Assembly: GCA_030581615.1 (NCBI GenBank)
Contig: JAKTTT010000020.1
Span: 186,001 to 250,000, forward strand
DNA from: Alloascoidea africana
Taxonomy: Eukaryota > Ascomycota > Alloascoideomycetes > Alloascoideales > Alloascoideaceae
Length of the DNA: 64,000 nucleotides
Direction: 5' to 3'
In this document: positions 32,601 through 46,259 of the stretch, piece after piece
Layout of the letters: the number at the start of each line of letters is the position of its first letter
Position numbering within the stretch: the first letter of the stretch is position 1
Translations under genes and position numbers: made by a program
The notes under the pieces: model-generated
The model's input: the letters and a program-made list of their open reading frames with translations, nothing else
Database searches by the model: none
What the model was told of the DNA's origin: nothing

Positions 32601-35600
32601 TGTAGACGAACCAACTACTTTCAAGCATCCAGCGGACTCTTCAGGGACCCCGGACTCTATGGAAAATGGTTCTACAAAGAACAAGACGGGAATAGTGGTA
32701 GGAAATGGAACCACTCGCAGGAATAGGCGTCATGAAGGTAGTGATGCTGTTCGATCCGAAGTTGAATACGAAGAAGTGCTCGGCGAATTGAAACGTGAAG
32801 AATCGAGCAAGGATCCTGAATTCAAGGCAAAGCAGTGTGCAGCTCTTATTCCTGAGATGGAGATGGATTCGGTAGAACTTAATCGGATTATGTTTAAAGA
32901 CTTGAACCGTTTAGTTGAAGACAAGGATCTGGCACGTCGACAGGTATTTGAAAACAGTATTGATACCTTCAATGAGCAAGAACACAAGCTGTTTGTTGAA
33001 CACTATTTATCATACCCGAAAAAGTTTGGAAAAATCAGCAAATTAATGGGTGGATTAAGAACCTCAACAGAATGTGTTTTGCATTACTATGTTACTAAGA
33101 AGACTGTCAACTATAAGGATTTGTTAGCTAACCGGAATAAACGATGTACAAGGAGCAGAAAGAAGAAAATGAATAATGAGAAGGCAAGGAAACAGGAAAA
33201 GGAGAAAGAGAAAGAGAAAGAGAAGGAAACAGAAAAGGAAAATCAAAATCAAAATCAAAATCAAAAGCAGAAAGTAGACTCAAATGAGCGATCCTTAACG
33301 AAACAAATCTTGAAGAGCAAAAGCGGTGAAAATCTATTCAATGATAATGCAAAGGCTTCATTGACCATAATTTCAAACTCTCCTTGCGCTGGTAACGAGA
33401 TTGGCTTTCAAGATGAAAATAGCAAGCAAGAGCGACACCTTGCAAAAAGTCTAAACACAACAAATAAAAAGGATGGTGAGTTATCAGAAGCAACAGGGGA
33501 AAAGAACAACGATACGATCAGCGAAGCAGATGGGAAAGAAAGTAGTGATACGCCCAAAATTGCAAAAGATGTATTGAAACCCGAAAGCGTCACTGCTCAA
33601 AGAAATGCCCTAATACCGGGCAAAGACGTTGTTGAGCTAACTTCTGGGAAAATTCTGAAACCGGAATCGCAAAGTTTAGATCAACCTCGTCAACCCACAC
33701 CCCAGACTGACAGCTCTTCGATCGCGATACCTTCTAAGGAAACAAAATCAAACCGTCCTCGACGAGCAGCTGCGCCAGTATTCTTAGGAGAAGCTCCATT
33801 GCCGGATGCAAGTGTTCCTTCTTCGGTTCCTTATATATTAACAAATGATCCCCTAGAAGCTTCAATTGGAAGCTCTCGAGTGCGGAGACAACGAAGCAAA
33901 TCCATTGCAAAGGATGAGAAGATAATCAAAAAGAAGAGGACCTCTGATAGTTATACCAGCGACGACTCTATTCTACCTTCGTCCTCAACGACTCCTTTTG
34001 ATGTTGCTACTACTAAATCTTTGGGTAAAGCTGTTGAGGATAGTTCTTACCCCCAAGCGATTACTAGTGAGCAAGTTTCCACGCCAGCCCCATCACAACC
34101 AGAACCAGCGACGAATGTACGAGTTGAGCTTCAAAGCAGCAACGTCGAGCACCTTGCCAACACTTCGAAGAATAGACACAGTACTACCTCTAGCTATTGG
34201 AGCATTAACGAAATTGAGGAGTTCCCTAAGCTGCTGGCGCAATTTGGAACCGATTGGGAACAGGTGGCCAAGGGCTTGAAAGCTAAAAGTGCAGTAATGG
34301 TTAAGAATTACTACTATAGAAAGTGTGATGCTGAAGGCTGGGGAAAGCTAGTTGAGGATGCTGACAGGAGAAATAAACATTTTCACCAGATTTCAAGCCA
34401 TAGCGCTTCTTCTAGTCCTCAATTGCGGGTGTCTTCTATGAGCTATGTTCAATCTCACCGACCAAAAACTTTATCGCCTTCTCTAAACAACCAGCTTGTT
34501 AATAATACCCAACAGCCGCAATTTCAACAATCTCCACCAAAGTTATTTACCACTGCTCAACGAGTTGTTGGAATAGAAGCCCCAAAACATTCACAGGGCC
34601 ATGCTTTGGACGAGAGTAAGATAGTCCCGCCAAGGGTCGGCTATTTCAATGAGGTTCTTACTCCACCTGCTTCTCATGCGATACGGACATCAGCATCTCT
34701 CGGACATGCATCCCCTTCTGTCATGGCCAGAAGAAGCCTATCGCCTAGCGTAGGCTACAGCTCTTTGCAATCAACAGCCCTCTCTTCGCCTTCACAACAG
34801 TCCAATTCTAATACATTTGGAGTTGCAAACAATTCCGCTAGGTTCTCCTCTTCGGCTAAAACAAAGCTATCAAATCTACTGTGCGATCCAGAGCCTATCC
34901 AGTCGCAGTCGCAGTCGCAGTCTCAGTCTCAGTCTCAGTCCAGTCAAAGTGCTGGCATGGAAAGATCAAGTCTAGCTGGACAGATGATAAGAGATAACTC
35001 CCAAACTCCTTTACGGCAAACTTACCCAAATAGCTCCAGAGCCGATAATACAATCTCGAGTCAAACAGCTTATGGTTACCATAATTTGCCTGGGAACTTT
35101 GGGCAAACATCTGGGCATATCTCAACCACTCAAAGATCAATGACACCAGTCACAGGCACTCAAAGATTCCATTTTGGACATGGAGGAGGACCTTCTTCGC
35201 TACTTAATCCAGCAAGTCCCAGTGCCTCAGCAAGTAATACTGTTCCTCAAAGTAGTAAAATTCCATCAATATCTAATTTGTTGAACGATGATGAGGATAG
35301 CTTTCCTTCTAGAAGAATGGAAAATACAAGTTCGAACACAATTTTGGGATCATCTGGATCGAGACACTTGCTTAACCCTACTACAAACTCGCCCAACAGT
35401 ATCACGAACATAATCCATCCTATTGGCCGAGAAATAGAATATCGCGATCCTCACCCTCCCTACTCTGTTTTACCCCCCTCAATTACGAGTAACTCGAAGC
35501 CAAGAGAAGAACCCAATTATGGTAGAAATCATGCTGGCTTAAATTTCTATCAACAACAGCCTACTATTGTACAACCACAGTCTGGGCTTCCCTATCTACA

Positions 35601-35757
35601 CCAACCACAACCACAAGCCCAACCACAAATACATTTACAACCACAGCCACAGGCTCAATCCCAACCCCAGCGAAAGGGATACGATTTTAGATCCATAACT
35701 CTCGGTGATAGCAATAACGAAGGCATAAATCAAATGCAACAAAGTCATCAGCATTAG
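29607..35757 (+). CDS. SNT1: Set3 complex SANT-domain corepressor (Snt1)
   Basis: Exon 1 (29607-30107) joins exon 2 (30190-35757) over an 82-nt intron (GTATGC..CCAG), giving 2022 residues. Snt1 is the NCoR/SMRT-like scaffold of the Set3 histone deacetylase complex. Two SANT domains are visible. The first lies near 1090-1140 (FNEQEHKLFVEHYLSYPKKF) and the second near 1500-1550 (SSYWSINEIEEFPKLLAQFG), the latter ending in VKNYYYRKC. The rest is disordered: an Arg/Asp run near 345-370, Ser-rich tracts, a Lys/Glu and Asn/Gln repeat after SANT1, and Gln/Ser and Gln/Pro repeats near the C-terminus. It is considerably longer than S. cerevisiae Snt1 (1226 aa) because of this low-complexity sequence. 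The start is the first ATG after an in-frame leader from a TTG. The intron is supported by the frame change exactly at consensus sites. Confidence 0.85.
30715..30785. repeat. Arg/Asp-encoding hexanucleotide repeat within SNT1
   Basis: Degenerate CGTGAT/CGAGAC units repeat about ten times and encode alternating Arg-Asp with some Arg-Gly. Such charged dipeptide runs are slippage-prone and vary in length between related strains. Confidence 0.75.
33199..33270. repeat. Lys/Glu then Asn/Gln coding microsatellites in SNT1
   Basis: GAGAAA units encode Lys-Glu repeats and switch directly into AATCAA units encoding Asn-Gln repeats, just after the first SANT domain. They look like two adjacent slippage tracts. 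Confidence 0.75.
34900..34941. repeat. Ser/Gln-encoding CAGTCG/CAGTCT repeat in SNT1
   Basis: Seven hexamer units encode consecutive Gln-Ser dipeptides. The third bases change midway (CAGTCG to CAGTCT), which suggests two separate expansions. Confidence 0.75.
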
Positions 35758-37292
35758 CATATACTAGCATTGTTCATTTTCAAATACAAGCAAGGAATGG
35801 AATCGTAACAATGCGAAAATGAGAAACCAAATATATAATAAAATAAACACATTTATATTCTGTACCACTAGCATTTTCATACAATACATTATGATTGAAA
35901 TTGAATATTTTATGGAGTTATTCTTACCGCTGGGATGGGCAATCATGAAGTTCCCCGCTTAACCAGTCATCAAAAATACGACTCTATATTCGATAATTTT
36001 GAGTTAAAACTCATCACACTTCTAACAGTATGCTGAACTCATTAATTTTCTAAGCCGAGTTTTTTGTAAACAAAACGTACTGTTAACTTCTGATCCACAC
36101 GTTAAAAGGGGAGGAAGGAAGAACTGAACATTGCTACTAGCAATTAAAACATAATCTCACGGTTTTGTCTTTCCTTGTTGTGGGTTGAATATAAACATTT
36201 CATAGATCTTGTAAACGCTTTCTTGAACACAAAGAATATAGAACTCTGTGAATTACTTCAAGGATTAGTTGGTTGCATGCCACAATTTCATAGAAGAAGT
36301 AGCAATGAAAGCCGGAAATACGCTAGGTCCAGATAAGGTTTTGATTAACGTTCCTATCTTACGAACTTCTAGGTTCGAATTGGTAAGCTGTTTGGAACCA
36401 ATGAAAACCTAGATAGGATATACGAGCTAACAAAATTCTATTAGGTCATAGCGAACAATGAGAAGAGCTGAACTTTTCTCATGAGACATGCAAGGCTTCA
36501 GCATGAGGTGCCATTGGGAGAGAAAAAGCGACTAGTTTGGCTTGACTACGGAAACCGGGAAGTATGGAGTCATTCATTTGCAAAGACCATAAAGGAAAAG
36601 TCACTCGCTCTGGAACTTTGGGATCCACAAGGAAGCATTTTCGGCAAGGGGAGAGGATGAGACCAGTTCAGCACAGAGGATGATAGCCAACAACAGCAAG
36701 GACCAGGCAAATTGCTATCAGCGAGGCGTCGAACCTCGTTAATCTTCTGTGCCCAGTGACCAATCCTGAACAAAATGCCTCTCTGAAAATGCTTTTCTGT
36801 GAGATTCTAGCGCTGGCCTCTCTGAGCTGTCTTCCTGTCAGACGTACCAGAGCCAGCCTTCCAGGTCGTAAAGGTGTCTTAAATGTTTCCACGAGAATCT
36901 ACGAACGAGATACGAGATGCGAGCGCGGTTCGCCTTGCATCGTCCAGTCCTGGCCGCCTCCCGGACCCAGAAGCGCCAGCATCCAGCCGTCCTGGGCTCT
37001 GTTGCCCTGGCCCTGGGGCGATAGCACGCGGACCAGCGAGTGTCTCGCTCCAACGTTCCCAACGGCGACCGTTGAAACTTAGGCACTTGGCACCAGAGCC
37101 CAGTTAAGCTTCCTTCCATGTGCTGCACCACATATTCGCTAATTCCCGCCTGTACAGGCCTGCACCGCACCTCCGTGCACCCGCACTTTCTTCTGATCTT
37201 CCTCTCGCTCCCTGTCCTCATCTTCTCCCGTCCCGTGTCTAATTGCTTTGGTGCCTTCTAGAACTCATCAGCCGTCAACAATCCCTGAAAGC
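35758..37292. other. Intergenic region and GC-rich leader of the IRA gene
   Basis: About 1.5 kb. The left 0.9 kb is AT-rich and holds the SNT1 3' end. From about 36840 to 37230 the sequence becomes GC-rich and opens several overlapping frames on both strands that have no recognisable content. A pyrimidine-rich stretch from 37190 leads into the IRA start codon. I read the GC block as promoter or long leader. Confidence 0.45.
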
Positions 37293-40200
37293 ATGAGCTT
37301 CCACAACCAGCTGGGATCTTCAATTGTTCCTGTTATCACGGCAGGACTGTTCAAAATAGTAAGCATTCTTCGTCTCCAGGCCACAGCCTCACGCTCATCC
37401 ACAACACATTTATACTTTGGATCCAACCACAGTGCTCATACCTGTGGGTGTCGCACTTTGTCGAATGGTCTAACAGCGGATTTAGCTACCGTTCGAAACG
37501 GGGAACACCGTTCAGGAAACGGAGGCCGACAAAATATTTATTTCTTCAAAGACACAGCTCATCAAGCTATCAAGAACGCATTTGATAAGCGAAGTGATGT
37601 TCGGCTTTAGTAATCTTTTAGAGCAGTTAACAAAGGTATGCGACATTATCTTCATTTGTTTTGGGGTATTATGTATACTGATTGATAATTTTGAAGAGAG
37701 ATCGATATGAACCTCTCAAGAATCGCAATATCTACTCACTGAGGTCTGTGCTTGTGGTAGCAAAGCTTCTTGCTGAGTGTGCCGAGGCAAATTGGGATGC
37801 GAGCGAACCAGGTCCTGTTCGAACGGGAAGAATACCAGTAACTTTTGGCCAGGTTGATTTTATTCGCCCCTTTGTTAAGTACCACGGAGTGCTGCCTCCC
37901 AAGCTTGATAAAGTGCTTGTGAAACGACTCCTTGAACATCTCATAAGATTAAAGTCCAACAACGGAGTTGCGGAAACCGTCACAAACTTGACAAATGGCG
38001 CCGTTAACTTTTCCAGCGAGTATGAAAGCAACCCTAATAAAAAGATTATTGACGAGATCGACGAGTATTGTGTGTCAGTCGTGAGATTTCTGTCTGCATC
38101 TAATTGGGATGCCGCATACTCCATAGTGTCGCAGAAACTGAATATTCTCAAGAGTTTAACTGCCTCAGAAGAGGATCTGATCCCCAATATCGATATTTTA
38201 TCGCACATTTATCTCGACGAGAGATCCATATCCCAGTTATTCAAAGACTCATGGCACCTTTTCACTTCTGTTCGAAAGCCTCTTCACCAAGCTCTAGTAT
38301 ACTATTTCCTCTCCCAAAGTTTGGAATATTGGATGGTTGCAAGACCCAAAGAGTTGTATGAAGCATCTAGTGATGGCTCACCACTCTCTTTAGAAGCTAA
38401 CAGCTTCTTCGATTACCTGAGCACAGCCAGTGAATCATCCAAATATTCCCCCGTATTTTTGCGATACTTAACCTCGCTCCTGTGCGTTATACCTTCAGCA
38501 TTTAGCATTTTCCTAAACCCACCATCTGGGAAAAAGGTCTCAAACACAAAGAAACTGAAACTTCTTACGTCTTTGAGAAATCAACTAAAGTCAAAGAAAT
38601 ACTCAGAGTCACAACTGCGGAATTTTGCTGTGCTAACAACAGCAGCTTCTAGCATATACGCTTACAATCCACGACACCCATTAATTTCGTTTGTTCTCAA
38701 AAGCTATGAAGATTGCAAACAATGTTTCCTAAACCTGGAAAATCAGATGTCGGCTGGTGTAGTAGAGCTTTGGGTCGACTTTTCTCTCTCCTTTTCAATG
38801 ATGATACCAGAGCAAGTGGAAAAGGATCTAATTCAAATGCTTGAAAACCCTAGAACTCCCTCTACAATATATTGTTGTATTGCCGCGGCGTTTCGAGCTA
38901 TTGGTGGGGTTCCATCCTGCCGCCAAGTTTACAACCAGTACATGTCCAAAAGTTCAAAAAAGTTAAGAGAAATTATGCTGAAACATTCTCAGATTATCAA
39001 TAAACAACGGGACCTACGCCAACGTTCTGCATCTTCTGTAACTGCAGTCTCTGATTTCATTTCAGTGCCAATTCTGGTCAATGCTCTCCATGCATTTGTC
39101 CCTAACCCGTTCTTGTACTTTGGTCATTTGGACGGCACGGATACGGAGACTACAAAAGCGAACCTGACATTCATCTCGAACTGTGTATCTGACTTTGATA
39201 TTCAAGTTGCAAATGCCGCCTCTCAGTTCATTGGCGCCTTCACCTCTATCAGTCTTTTAGATTCGATTCCATCTTTTAAAAAGGAAGTTAATTCTGGTGA
39301 CTTTGAGTTCACCATATACAGCTGCAGTGGATTCATTTCATATCTAATGGCCAGAAAACTGCTGGAAACTGATCTGACTGATAAACGCGTTTACACTTAC
39401 TTAATGATAATCAAGCATTGCATGGAGGCAAGACAATTTTTGGCCAAGAAATTCAATATTCGGGAACGATGTCACCATAAACTGAAATTGAAAGAAAACA
39501 TTGAGATGAGGATCACCATGTATTCCACAATAGAAAGCGCGCTTTTGGTGTTTTTGTGCTCTACAGAGGTCGAGATATACCATATGACAGTTTCCGCAAT
39601 GTCTCTGGTCATTAAAGAGGCAAAATTGACTGAAGATTTTGAGCGACTACAGAAAGTGACGTGTCAGTTTCTGCTTAACGTGGATCAATACCAAGAGCTT
39701 TCTGAAGAATATGTGATCACAGGCCAGGTTGCGCTTCAGAAACGCGTTCGAAGTATTATTCGAAAATTTGTGGTCCCCACTGATGGAATAATAAACGCCT
39801 GGAAAACTATTTACAGTCGGTTCATGGCCCATAGAGATGATCCTGGATGGATGGAAAAGTTGGATGTAAACAGGATGAATTTTGCCGGGTTTTTGGCGTC
39901 TTTATCAGAGTGTATACTGGCAACCGATACAACTACTTCAGACCCGGCAGCCGCTGAATCTACAATTCACCAAGTGCTTCCTCTAATCCAGAATTTTTTG
40001 AGTGAATGTGTAAATCTTTTAACAAACTCAAACATCTATATCAATGATGCAGCGAATGATATTCTGGCTAGGGATTTTAGCCATCATGCTTATCCAAGTT
40101 GCTATCGGCTGGTTGAACGTCTTCTGAGCGATATTTTGAAATCTAAAGATCATGAGTTTTCAGCCCACGTAATCGCGCAAATAATCGGTCTTTTAAAAGG

Positions 40201-43200
40201 TATGACACAGCGGGCTATTGAACAAAACTTTACCATCACTTTTGATGTTGTAAACAGCATTTATGATATTGCCCATTACATTAACTATGCTGGCGATGAA
40301 ACTTCCAACGAAACAACTCTTTTGAGGTTAAAAATCCAAGTGTGCAGGCTCTGTCAGGATATTGAGCAAAACAAAACAGCCCTGAATGTGAAAACTCCTT
40401 CAAAGATAAGGAATCAGCTCGCAAAGATTTTAACAGACTGGCTCGAGGCTGCTACTTTCAGACCTGAACCAGAGACTCCAATCCCAGCTGTGTCATCATC
40501 CTTTCGGAAACAAAATGAAGCTGAGTACTTGTACCTTGACGTCAGTCTTCAATCAGTTAAAGCTATGGCACTTATTTTCGATGGACTTGTAATTGAAGCT
40601 CCACCTACAACACATGAAGATGACTTTCTTATGGCGAAAGCAGTAACGTTTGGAAATTACTTTTCATTGTGTTTGAGGGTTTTGGAAAAGTACGACAGGC
40701 ATGGCTTTGTTGGCCGATCTGGATTCGGATCTAGCAGTATGGTTGCCAGAACTTGCGCATCATCAAGTTCCACCCCATCAACCTCAAATAATAATCCCAC
40801 GGACGTGCAAAATCAACCTCAGAATCAGATAGCAACTGCTGTCTCCAATCAAACTATTATATGCCTCACAAATCTATTGAATTCTAATGTGGACGTTGGA
40901 CTTAAATTTGCTCTACCTTTGGGATTTCACCAGGATCCTGAGATCAGATTATCGTTCATTCGAGTGTTTACAAATATCATTGACAGAGGGGCCAGCAACT
41001 TGATGGATGACACAATAGATCAGAAATTTGAGCTTTTAATGAGTTTCCTATCCGATAACATACCGTTGGTGCTATTAATCTGCGACACTTGCCCTGCAAA
41101 TGAGGTAGACAAATTAGCTTCAGCTTTGCTAAGCCTTTTCGAATCAAAGGGGAAAGGTTTGCAACTGCTGTTGGCAGCAATGACAAAGGAAATAGAGGCT
41201 ACTCAGCGGGTGGTTGACATACTTCGAAGGAATAGCATTGCAACAAGAATGCTATCGTTATATTCCAGAATGTACGGCTCTCAGTATTTAGTTTCGACTT
41301 TGGGACCAGTATTTCAAACATTTGTGGATTCTCCAGACGAGCATGTGTTTGAAATAAGCATCGAAAAAATAGGTTCAGACGCTTCTAAAGCGAATGAAAA
41401 CATTGACAAATTCATGAGCACTTTAAAGTCATTGGTCGAGTCATTTTTAGAATCATTCGATGAGATGCCTTCTTCTTTTCGAAAAATTTGCGATACTATA
41501 AAGAATTTGGTGATAAAGAGATTTCCAAATGCTTCTACAACCAGCGTTGGCGCTTTCTTGTTCTTGCGTTTCTTCTGTCCAGCAATTGTAGCGCCCGAGT
41601 CTGAAGGGCTTCTACACCAGAATCCTACAAGGGAGGTGCGACGGTCATTACTACTGCTAGCAAAAGTAATTCAAAACATGGCCAACGGTTCGTTATACTC
41701 TCTCAAGTTGCCTCTTCTTTATGAACGGATGGCTGAACTGAACAAAGCAAATGAAGATATTATACTTTTTCTTCATAATGCATCACTACCGTTAACGCAG
41801 GACAAGCCACACATCCGAGACGACTCTACTGACACTACGATCGAGTATTCGTTGAAGAAAAGTGAAATGCTTTATCTTCATGTTTATCTATATTCACATT
41901 TGGATGACATCCATCGAAGATCTGCAATGGTGGTCAACAACGCCATGGGGAACAAGCTTTTGTTGGGTCTCTCAAATGGGGCCACTGAGGTGGAATCCTT
42001 GGAACCTCTTTCTTATGCTTCCAAGACTGCTCTTCAACTGTATGGATTCAAGACCCTCGATCCTTCCGTTTTCGTTAAGTTGGACGAGTTTCTCGAGTCT
42101 CTTGGTCAACCAAAAGGTCTTTCTACCTATGAAATTCCTGCCACTATTGCAGAGGATTCATCTGAGTCAGGACTAAGGTTATACGACTTTATGCTCAAGC
42201 ACTCATCCAAAGATAAAGAGATGCTTGTTCAAAATCAGGTCGTACATGAGGGAATATCTGCTGATGGCTTACCTTTACTAATTTATACATTCAAGAGATA
42301 CAAGCCTGACAAATTCATTGATAAAGAGGTTTTCATTTATCGTGCGCTACAAATTGCTAGCAAGCTATGGGATAACCGATTTGCCGTACTTCATGATTTA
42401 ACTGGTTCAGCACAAGAAAACGAAATTCCGATAGAAATATTTGTTACTGTATCAGGCCTTGCACCCCAGAAATTCTCAGATAATTGCACTGCAATCTACT
42501 TCTACAACGTGTCAATTGAAACCGTCCCTTTTGTTTCCTCGCTCATAAAGGCATTCGAAACTAAAGGCAACTTTAATGCCTATGTTACTCCTGTTCATTT
42601 CACGTCCTCTTACTACAAATCGGAAGACAGGCTACCAGATTCGATTTATGGCTTGGCACCAAGGACAGTTGCGGTTGCCAACGATGCTAGAGTGACTTAT
42701 GGAGATACAAAAATCTATGATGAAAATGCAAAACACTTGAAAGATGTTGACATGAAGCTCGGGGATGAGTTTGTGCAAACATGTTTTTCCGAACCTGTTC
42801 CTATGCTAGTCGGCGCTAGGAAAATGTACTGCAGACCTGTTAGCGTTTATCATTTTAGTGAGGTAGCAAAAGCCTTTGTGTCAAACCTCAAGGGTTATTC
42901 AAATGAGTTTACAATTGAGTTAGAAGATGGGCGCGTTTTCCATTTCCAATCTGCCAACAAATCGGAAATTGTTCGGACTTTAAATAACCAGATCTCCAAA
43001 TGCTCTCAATCTTCAGAAAGATCTTATGCAGATACAGAGATTACATCCATAAAGGACATTCTTGGAACGCTTTTAAACATTGATCTTTTAGGTCTCGATG
43101 CCGAAGATAGTGACATTCGAAATGCATCTTACAACTTGCTTGCTTCCCTTCAGAGAAGTTTCGACTTGGATATTGGACGTGTAACCATTGGAAGAAATGG

Positions 43201-45364
43201 TCTCTACTTTCCTAAAAATGAAGCAGGACTCGTTCTCAGTATTAGTGAGGCTATAGCAATCAAAGAGCCTCAGTTCACTTATGACTTTTTGCTCAGCTTC
43301 TTTACGGCTTATACGAATTCATCAAGCACTAGAAGAGAAGGCACTTTGCAGTATGTAACTCCCTGGCTAAAGAACATATATGTCCACGTTTATCTCAGCG
43401 ACGAGCGATACGGGCCTACGAAAACGGCAGAATTGGTCAGAAAGTTTATCAGAGCCACGTTTCTCTACAAGTCTCATGTTACAGCTTTTATTATGAATGT
43501 ATGGTCTCAATTATGCCTGGACGTGAATCTCACCGATATTATTGTCAACGAAGTAATTTCTGCTGCAATAGACAAACGATCAGAGGGTCTTGACTACGAG
43601 GATGTGATATCTCTTATCACTGTCAGCCCCACTGTTGAGATCTGTGGATGCATTGTGAACAGGTTAAAGAATATCGTTCAAATTCCCGCAGATGATGTTG
43701 AACAAACAGGTCTTGTGGGAACTCAGGCCAACTGGATGGAATTGATAATCTTAACAAAGACTTGTGTTTTTCTATTTTTCGACTCTTTGGTTTTTTCAGA
43801 ACTGTTTTTGGCTGACATTTGCTTCATCTGCACGTCTTACATCGACCTTGGTCCATTGGATTTGCGACACTCGATACACAAACTATTGATCAATTGTCTA
43901 CACACATTTCTGACTAAAGAAAATTTGACAATAAAAGAGAAAGCAAGACTGAACTTGATTATTGAAAGATTTACAGGGCAGAGAGCGCAGCTGTTGTTTG
44001 GGTTGAATAGGCCAAATTCTGACAAAGACGAGAGTATGGTGCACGCTACTACTACTATTTCTGGGCTGGAAGTGGTATGCCAGTTTTTGCTGGAGTTTCT
44101 CAGTATTGTTGGCGATGAAAGTAGCACAAATTCTTGGAGGTTTAAATGGACGAGCTATGTTATTGATTCTATATTCATCCACGACTCCATAATTCGATCA
44201 AGAGCATTTCTGATTATTGGATTTTTGACAAGTACGAGTTCTTCTGATTTGCTCTTGTCCAAAATTCTTCTTTTTCTTGTCAAAAGTTGCGAGCCATCCT
44301 ATATTGACGACAGTAAGGTAGTCGATATGCATGTGTGTATTTTGAACTGTCTCTCAAAACTGATGGATGGCTTGACAGAGTCTGTTTTCTTCGGCAAGCT
44401 GTTTTGGCTTTTATGCGGAATAGCCCAATTGTCTATTCCATCAATGTTTGTTGCAGCAGTAGAACTGCTCGGTAAAGTGCTTGTTTGTATGGATAACCGA
44501 GGGCATTTTGAAGATGGAGATGTCATTGGCACATTAACAAGAGAACGTGAGATACCTGGTTTTGTACTGGTTGAGCTAGAGAGCCTTTCTGGGCTACAGT
44601 ATAATCCCGAGATGTTCGACAATTACATGTGTTCTATTCTACTGAGAGGTCTTCAGAAAGCTTCTACAAGACACGCTACCTTGCTTACAATGGAAAAATT
44701 ATTGAGCATTCGAGCTAAGAATGCCACAATATATTTTGAAACTCACAAGAATGAAAATATTCCAAACAAACAGTTGATAAAGATATACCCCGCAGCCTAT
44801 CAAGTGTTTTTATTTTTATTCTCAAGGACTCGATCAGACAACCAAAAGCACATTCTCGATTCAAATCCAAATGAAGAAATGGTTTTGATTGGACAAGATA
44901 TGTATATTCCCAAACGACTGCTATTGTATTCCGAGTCTGGTTGTGACCAAAGTATTATTACGCTATTCCTCGCGGCAGTGCTCGTTACCGATTCAGGTGC
45001 TGACGAGTATATACAGATAAAATTCATTGACTGGATTTATAATACTGGCAATGAATCGCCTCTGGCAAAGTTCTTGATGTGTATTTATTTGGAGCCGAAG
45101 CTGAAAGATATTTGTGACCATTCAACCTCCTTAAATTTACTGACTTCAACCCATGCTCTAATCACACAAGCCTTAACGCATCCTGATTTCGACTATGCAA
45201 ACAGAGACGAATATAGAAGGAGATTGTTGAAATTAGTAAGTGATAACAGGTTTGATATCGTTTCAACCTTTACTTTCCGCTCCTCAACTGTTGACGTTCA
45301 CGATCAGACCAAAAAATTGAAGGCTCTATTAGCTCGGATAATATCATTTACAATCGAAAAATAA
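37293..45364 (+). CDS. Neurofibromin-type RasGAP (Ira1/Ira2)
   Basis: I reconstruct three exons: 37293-37358 (22 codons), 37486-37635 (50 codons) and 37697-45364, giving 2627 residues. Introns of 127 and 61 nt (GTAAGC..TTAG and GTATGC..GAAG) both fall between codons. The joined N-terminus reads TGNTVQETEADKIF and LISEVMFGFSNLLEQLTK and lines up with the start of S. cerevisiae Ira1. Ira proteins accelerate GTP hydrolysis on Ras and so lower cAMP/PKA signalling. The RasGAP domain spans roughly 1170-1400, with the arginine finger in LRRNSIATRMLS near 1248 and FLRFFCPAIVAPES near 1361. A Sec14-like segment follows near 1600-1720, as in neurofibromin, and the remainder is helical repeat. It is shorter than Ira1/Ira2 (about 3,090 aa). 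Only one copy is in this window, so I do not choose between IRA1 and IRA2. Confidence 0.88.
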
Positions 45365-45800
45365 TTTCTAGTTTTTTTTCATGACTTTATTGACGACCTT
45401 TTCAAGTGTGAAGGCTCGTTTAATTTTATTTGTACTTGATATATTGGACCTTTCTGGTTGCCTTTCACCTTGACTTTAAACAATTGTTTTGGCTTCATTT
45501 TTGTTTTATTGTTTCTATTTCACTCATTAGGGGATGAAGAAGTGATTTATGAATACGGCATAGTTATTTTTTGCGTTGTAAAAATGCTCACCTTTAGATA
45601 CGACATTTTTTTTTTATCCTGAGCTGTGTACTTTTAAAAGAATATGAAGTTTTTGAGTAAATATCTATGCAGGGCCCTGGCCCTTGCAGAGCTAATGCAG
45701 AGCTAAAGCAGATTGTTCACAAAGAATTACCCTACCGTTGGGGGCCAATAAGCTTCATTGCATATTTCTGGACTTTCAATCTCTCAATACTATACGAAAA
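45365..45800. other. Intergenic region IRA to ATP19
   Basis: This 436 bp stretch holds the IRA 3' end and the ATP19 promoter. An upstream ATG at 45667 opens a frame that overlaps the ATP19 start out of frame. It would matter only if transcription begins that far upstream. Confidence 0.45.
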
Positions 45801-46080
45801 ATGGGCGCCGCTTACAACATTCTTGGAAAGACTGTTTTCCCTTATCAGTTAGCTCTGGGGACTTTTGGCCTGCTTGGTTTATTTGTTGTTTTTCCCAGGA
45901 GCAAACCAGAACAACCTACCCAACCTCTTTATAATGCCAGTTCTGCTGAAGAAGAAAAGTTCATCATGTGAGTACAGAGATAGAAAACACATATTGATTA
46001 ATAATGCTGACTGCATCCATAATATTTGCAGAGATTATTTGAAAAAGTCAGAAGAGAAGCATTGTGAACATTGCGCGTGA
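45801..46080 (+). CDS. ATP19: F1Fo ATP synthase subunit k (Atp19), spliced
   Basis: Exons 45801-45967 and 46032-46080 join across a 64-nt intron (GTGAGT..GCAG) to give 71 residues, against 68 in S. cerevisiae. Subunit k (also called i) is a small single-span protein of the mitochondrial inner membrane associated with ATP synthase dimers. The N-terminus MGAAYNILGKTVFPYQLALG and the membrane segment TFGLLGLFVVFP follow Atp19 closely. Splicing restores the EEEKFIIDYLKKSEEK tail, matching DEEKFIENYLKKHSEK of the yeast protein. Without splicing the frame stops after KFIM. The start is the only one that gives the conserved MGAAY. Confidence 0.9.
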
Positions 46081-46259
46081 AGCAATAGGCGAAGTGTGGA
46101 AAATGTTCAGTTCAGAGAACCAGAGGAGTTGAAGTCAACTAATGATCCTTAAGTAATCGAGTTTACTCACAATAATTTAACATGCATGCCCAAATCCCTC
46201 TCATCTATACAAATACTTGTGTCCTGCAATTAAATGCTCAATGCTATGAAGAAGAATAG

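Noticed and set aside
36560-36800. Possible minus-strand tRNA from a GGTTCGACGCC B-box-like string
   Set aside because: No matching acceptor stem, D arm or anticodon arm could be folded.
36838-37221. 127-codon minus frame upstream of IRA
   Set aside because: It lies in a GC-rich leader with competing frames on the other strand, has no family match and uses unlikely codons.
45667-45852. 61-codon frame before and across the ATP19 start
   Set aside because: Out of frame with the clear ATP19 protein and without homology; at most an upstream ORF.
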